Shown here: positions 12,393-14,158 of the stretch, piece by piece
Layout: every line of letters begins with the position of its first letter
Numbering within the stretch: position 1 is the first letter of the stretch
NCBI GenBank assembly: GCA_013001485.1
Contig: JABDMN010000001.1
Coordinates: 1-14,158, forward strand
DNA: 14,158 bases
Origin: Acidimicrobiia bacterium
GTDB lineage: Bacteria > Actinomycetota > Acidimicrobiia > Spongiisociales > UBA5794
Direction of reading: 5' to 3'
Translations under genes and position numbers: made by a program
The notes under the pieces: generated by a model
What the model was told of the DNA's origin: nothing
Database searches by the model: none
The model's input: the letters and a program-made list of their open reading frames with translations, nothing else

Positions 12393-12995
12393 TCAAGCGG
12401 TGACGGCTGTCTCCTCGAGACCGAGCGAGGGCTGAACGGCTTCTCCGGGGTCGTAACACCGACGGCAGCGCGCCTCGTAGGCATCGGTCGCCCCCAACAC
12501 CACCAGCTCGTCGGACTCGATGACGCGCTGAGTGTGAAGACCGGGCCCACCGCACCTATGACACACCGCCAGGGTCTTCGTCACATACTCCGAACGAGTC
12601 ATGAGAGTCGGAATGGGCTCGAACGGCCGACCCAGGTAGTCGAGGTCGAGACCCGCAACGATCACTCGCTTGCCTGCGTTGGCCAACAGCGTGACCACCT
12701 CGATGAGGCCGTCATCGAAGAACTGTGCCTCGTCGATGCCAACCACAACCGTGCGGTCCTCGACGGCACGCAGCAATTCATCGGAGCTGGTAACCGGCTC
12801 TGCCGTAAGGGTCAGCTTGCTGTGAGAAATGACCTCGCCGACCGCGTACCGCGTGTCGAGAGCGGGCTTGAAGGCCTGGGTCGGGACCCTGGCGATCTGG
12901 AACCGAACGAGGCGACGGATGAGCTCTTCGCTCTTGCCTGAGAACATCGGGCCGCAAATGACCTCGATCCAGCCCTGATCCGCCCGTTGATGCAT
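12393..12995 (-). CDS. tdk: Thymidine kinase (type II, TK1-like)
   Basis: This 200-residue protein is the usual length for bacterial type II thymidine kinase. It has Walker A GPMFSGKS (15-22) and DEAQFF (88-93) with the catalytic Glu89. The GLDLDYLGRPF segment (115-125) is followed by a structural zinc site formed by C145, C148, C177 and C180 and the lasso-like region between them. It phosphorylates thymidine with ATP in pyrimidine salvage in the cytoplasm. The ATG at 12995 lies 10 bp after the rodA stop codon and has no Shine-Dalgarno, so it is probably translated by coupling. Its position between rodA and rne is uncommon, since in many actinobacteria rne follows the mre/rodA cluster directly. 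Confidence 0.96.
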   Translation of the reverse strand: MHQRADQGWIEVICGPMFSGKSEELIRRLVRFQIARVPTQAFKPALDTRYAVGEVISHSKLTLTAEPVTSSDELLRAVEDRTVVVGIDEAQFFDDGLIEVVTLLANAGKRVIVAGLDLDYLGRPFEPIPTLMTRSEYVTKTLAVCHRCGGPGLHTQRVIESDELVVLGATDAYEARCRRCYDPGEAVQPSLGLEETAVTA

Positions 12996-13005
12996 CGGCG
13001 GCAGG

Positions 13006-14151
13006 TTAGTCCGGGCGACGACGGGCCTGGCCTGGCATCGGAGAGCGCCTCATATAGATGCCGTGGACGATGCCGAGCCCGGCCGCCATGGCGATCATCG
13101 CCGTGCCACCGTGCGAAACGAACGGCAGCGGTAAGCCGGTGACCGGCATGATCTGGAGTGTCATCCCGACGTTGACGAAAACATGGAAGACGATCACAGC
13201 CGCAACGCCTACGGCGACCAGCCGCTGGAAGTCGTCCTGCGCCAACGCAGCCGTCATCAAGAGCCGCCAGACCACCACCGCGAACAGCACCAGCACCAGC
13301 GCTCCCCCAACGAACCCGAGCTGCTCACCAACGGCCGTGAATATGAAGTCCGTCGACTGCTCGGGGACAAAGGTCAGGTTGGTCTGGGTGCCTTCGAAGA
13401 GACCAGTCCCGAACATGCCCCCGGCTCCGATGGCGATGCGCGATTGCAGCACGTTGTAGCCGGCCGCAGCCGCATCGGCCTCGGGGTCGAGAAAGGCGGT
13501 GATGCGCTCGATCTGATAGTTCTGGATGACTTCGAACTGGAATAGCGCGGCGGTGGCGAACACAGTGATCAGGGTCAGGGAGGCGATCTGTCGCCACGAG
13601 GCGCCGGCTGCGTAGAGCATCACGAGGCCGAGAAATCCGAACACGAGCATCGTGCCCAGGTCCGGCTGCAGGAACACCATGATCGCCGGGATCCCGACGA
13701 GGACGACGGCGCGAATGACGAACAACCATGTGATCCGTTCGGCCGCCTGGGCAAGGAGCGCCGCCAGCCCCAGGATCACGGCGATCTTCGCGAGCTCCGA
13801 AGGCTGCAACTGGAACACACCGAGGTCGAGCCAGCGCTGCGACTGATTCCTGATGGCACCGACGAATTCGACAGCGACAAGGAGAAGCAGGGTGCCGACG
13901 TAGGCGATCGGCGCCAGCTCGTGCAGCAGGCGGGGCCCGATCATGGAGGCCGCCAGGAACACGATCACTCCGAGCACGACAAATGCGACCTGGCGCTTCA
14001 GCTCGAAGGCCGGGTCGAGGCCCTGCGCTTCAAGCCGAGGCGCCGAAGCCGAATAGACCATCACGACCCCGAGCGCCATCAGCACGAGCATCGGGACGAT
14101 GAGGAAGATGTCGGGGCGAAGAGTTTGATCGCTGCGGGCCGCCGAAGGCAC
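13006..14151 (-). CDS. rodA: RodA-type SEDS peptidoglycan glycosyltransferase
   Basis: This polytopic membrane protein of 381 residues has about ten hydrophobic segments. Family motifs are RWLDLGVFQLQPSELAK (106-122), LQPDLGT (161-167), FVPEQSTDFIF (261-271, with D268 matching the essential Asp of the SEDS active site) and PFVSHGGTAM (343-352; the family often has SYGGS). RodA polymerises glycan strands from lipid II together with a class B penicillin-binding protein during elongation. The gene for that partner (mrdA) would normally lie just upstream, beyond the right edge. The GTG at 14151 gives a sensible start. However, only 7 bp lie upstream of it in the window, no stop codon is seen in frame there, and no ribosome binding site is visible, so the true start could be outside. 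The stop codon is followed after 10 bp by tdk. Confidence 0.93.
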   Translation of the reverse strand: MPSAARSDQTLRPDIFLIVPMLVLMALGVVMVYSASAPRLEAQGLDPAFELKRQVAFVVLGVIVFLAASMIGPRLLHELAPIAYVGTLLLLVAVEFVGAIRNQSQRWLDLGVFQLQPSELAKIAVILGLAALLAQAAERITWLFVIRAVVLVGIPAIMVFLQPDLGTMLVFGFLGLVMLYAAGASWRQIASLTLITVFATAALFQFEVIQNYQIERITAFLDPEADAAAAGYNVLQSRIAIGAGGMFGTGLFEGTQTNLTFVPEQSTDFIFTAVGEQLGFVGGALVLVLFAVVVWRLLMTAALAQDDFQRLVAVGVAAVIVFHVFVNVGMTLQIMPVTGLPLPFVSHGGTAMIAMAAGLGIVHGIYMRRSPMPGQARRRPD

Positions 14152-14158
14152 GGAAGCG

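Overview
The window is high-GC DNA with heavy use of GTG starts, and its gene order (rodA, RNase E/G, rplU, rpmA, obg, proB on one strand) is typical of Actinomycetota. Protein character (OmpATb-like BON/OmpA protein, MoxR plus VWA pair, lysine/alanine/glutamate-rich L21 tail) would fit an Acidimicrobiia-like lineage. That placement is inference from gene order and style, not from a search. No tRNA, rRNA, CRISPR array, insertion sequence or transposase was seen. All genes but one lie on the minus strand.

Right part, read leftward from the right edge (14158 to 7404): a housekeeping cluster of rodA (cell-wall glycosyltransferase), tdk (thymidine kinase), rne (RNase E/G), rplU and rpmA (ribosomal proteins L21 and L27), obgE (ribosome-assembly GTPase) and proB (glutamate 5-kinase). 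Spacings are short except for a 367-bp gap between tdk and rne that looks like a long RNase E leader with its own promoter and hairpins. The acidic C-terminal tails of L21 and Obg double as the ribosome binding sites of rpmA and proB.

Middle part (7394 to 4041): an M20-family metallopeptidase on the plus strand meets proB tail to tail (9-bp gap). It diverges from a two-gene minus-strand unit made of a membrane-anchored BON/OmpA protein and a small membrane-anchored coiled-coil protein. The 95-bp divergent spacer holds promoter-like elements for both directions and a perfect 12-bp palindrome.

Left part (3991 to 1): a ProA-family aldehyde dehydrogenase with an unusual N-terminal extension and many altered ProA motifs is apparently transcribed from a leaderless promoter. 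It is coupled (1-bp overlap, then 1-bp gap) to a MoxR AAA+ ATPase and a CoxE-type VWA protein. This enzyme/ATPase/VWA triplet is the most unusual functional unit here. After it comes a drifting 7-bp tandem repeat of 14 phased units, then the first 13 codons of a response regulator that runs off the left edge. Between proB and the ProA homologue lie three unrelated genes, so the common proBA pair is split.
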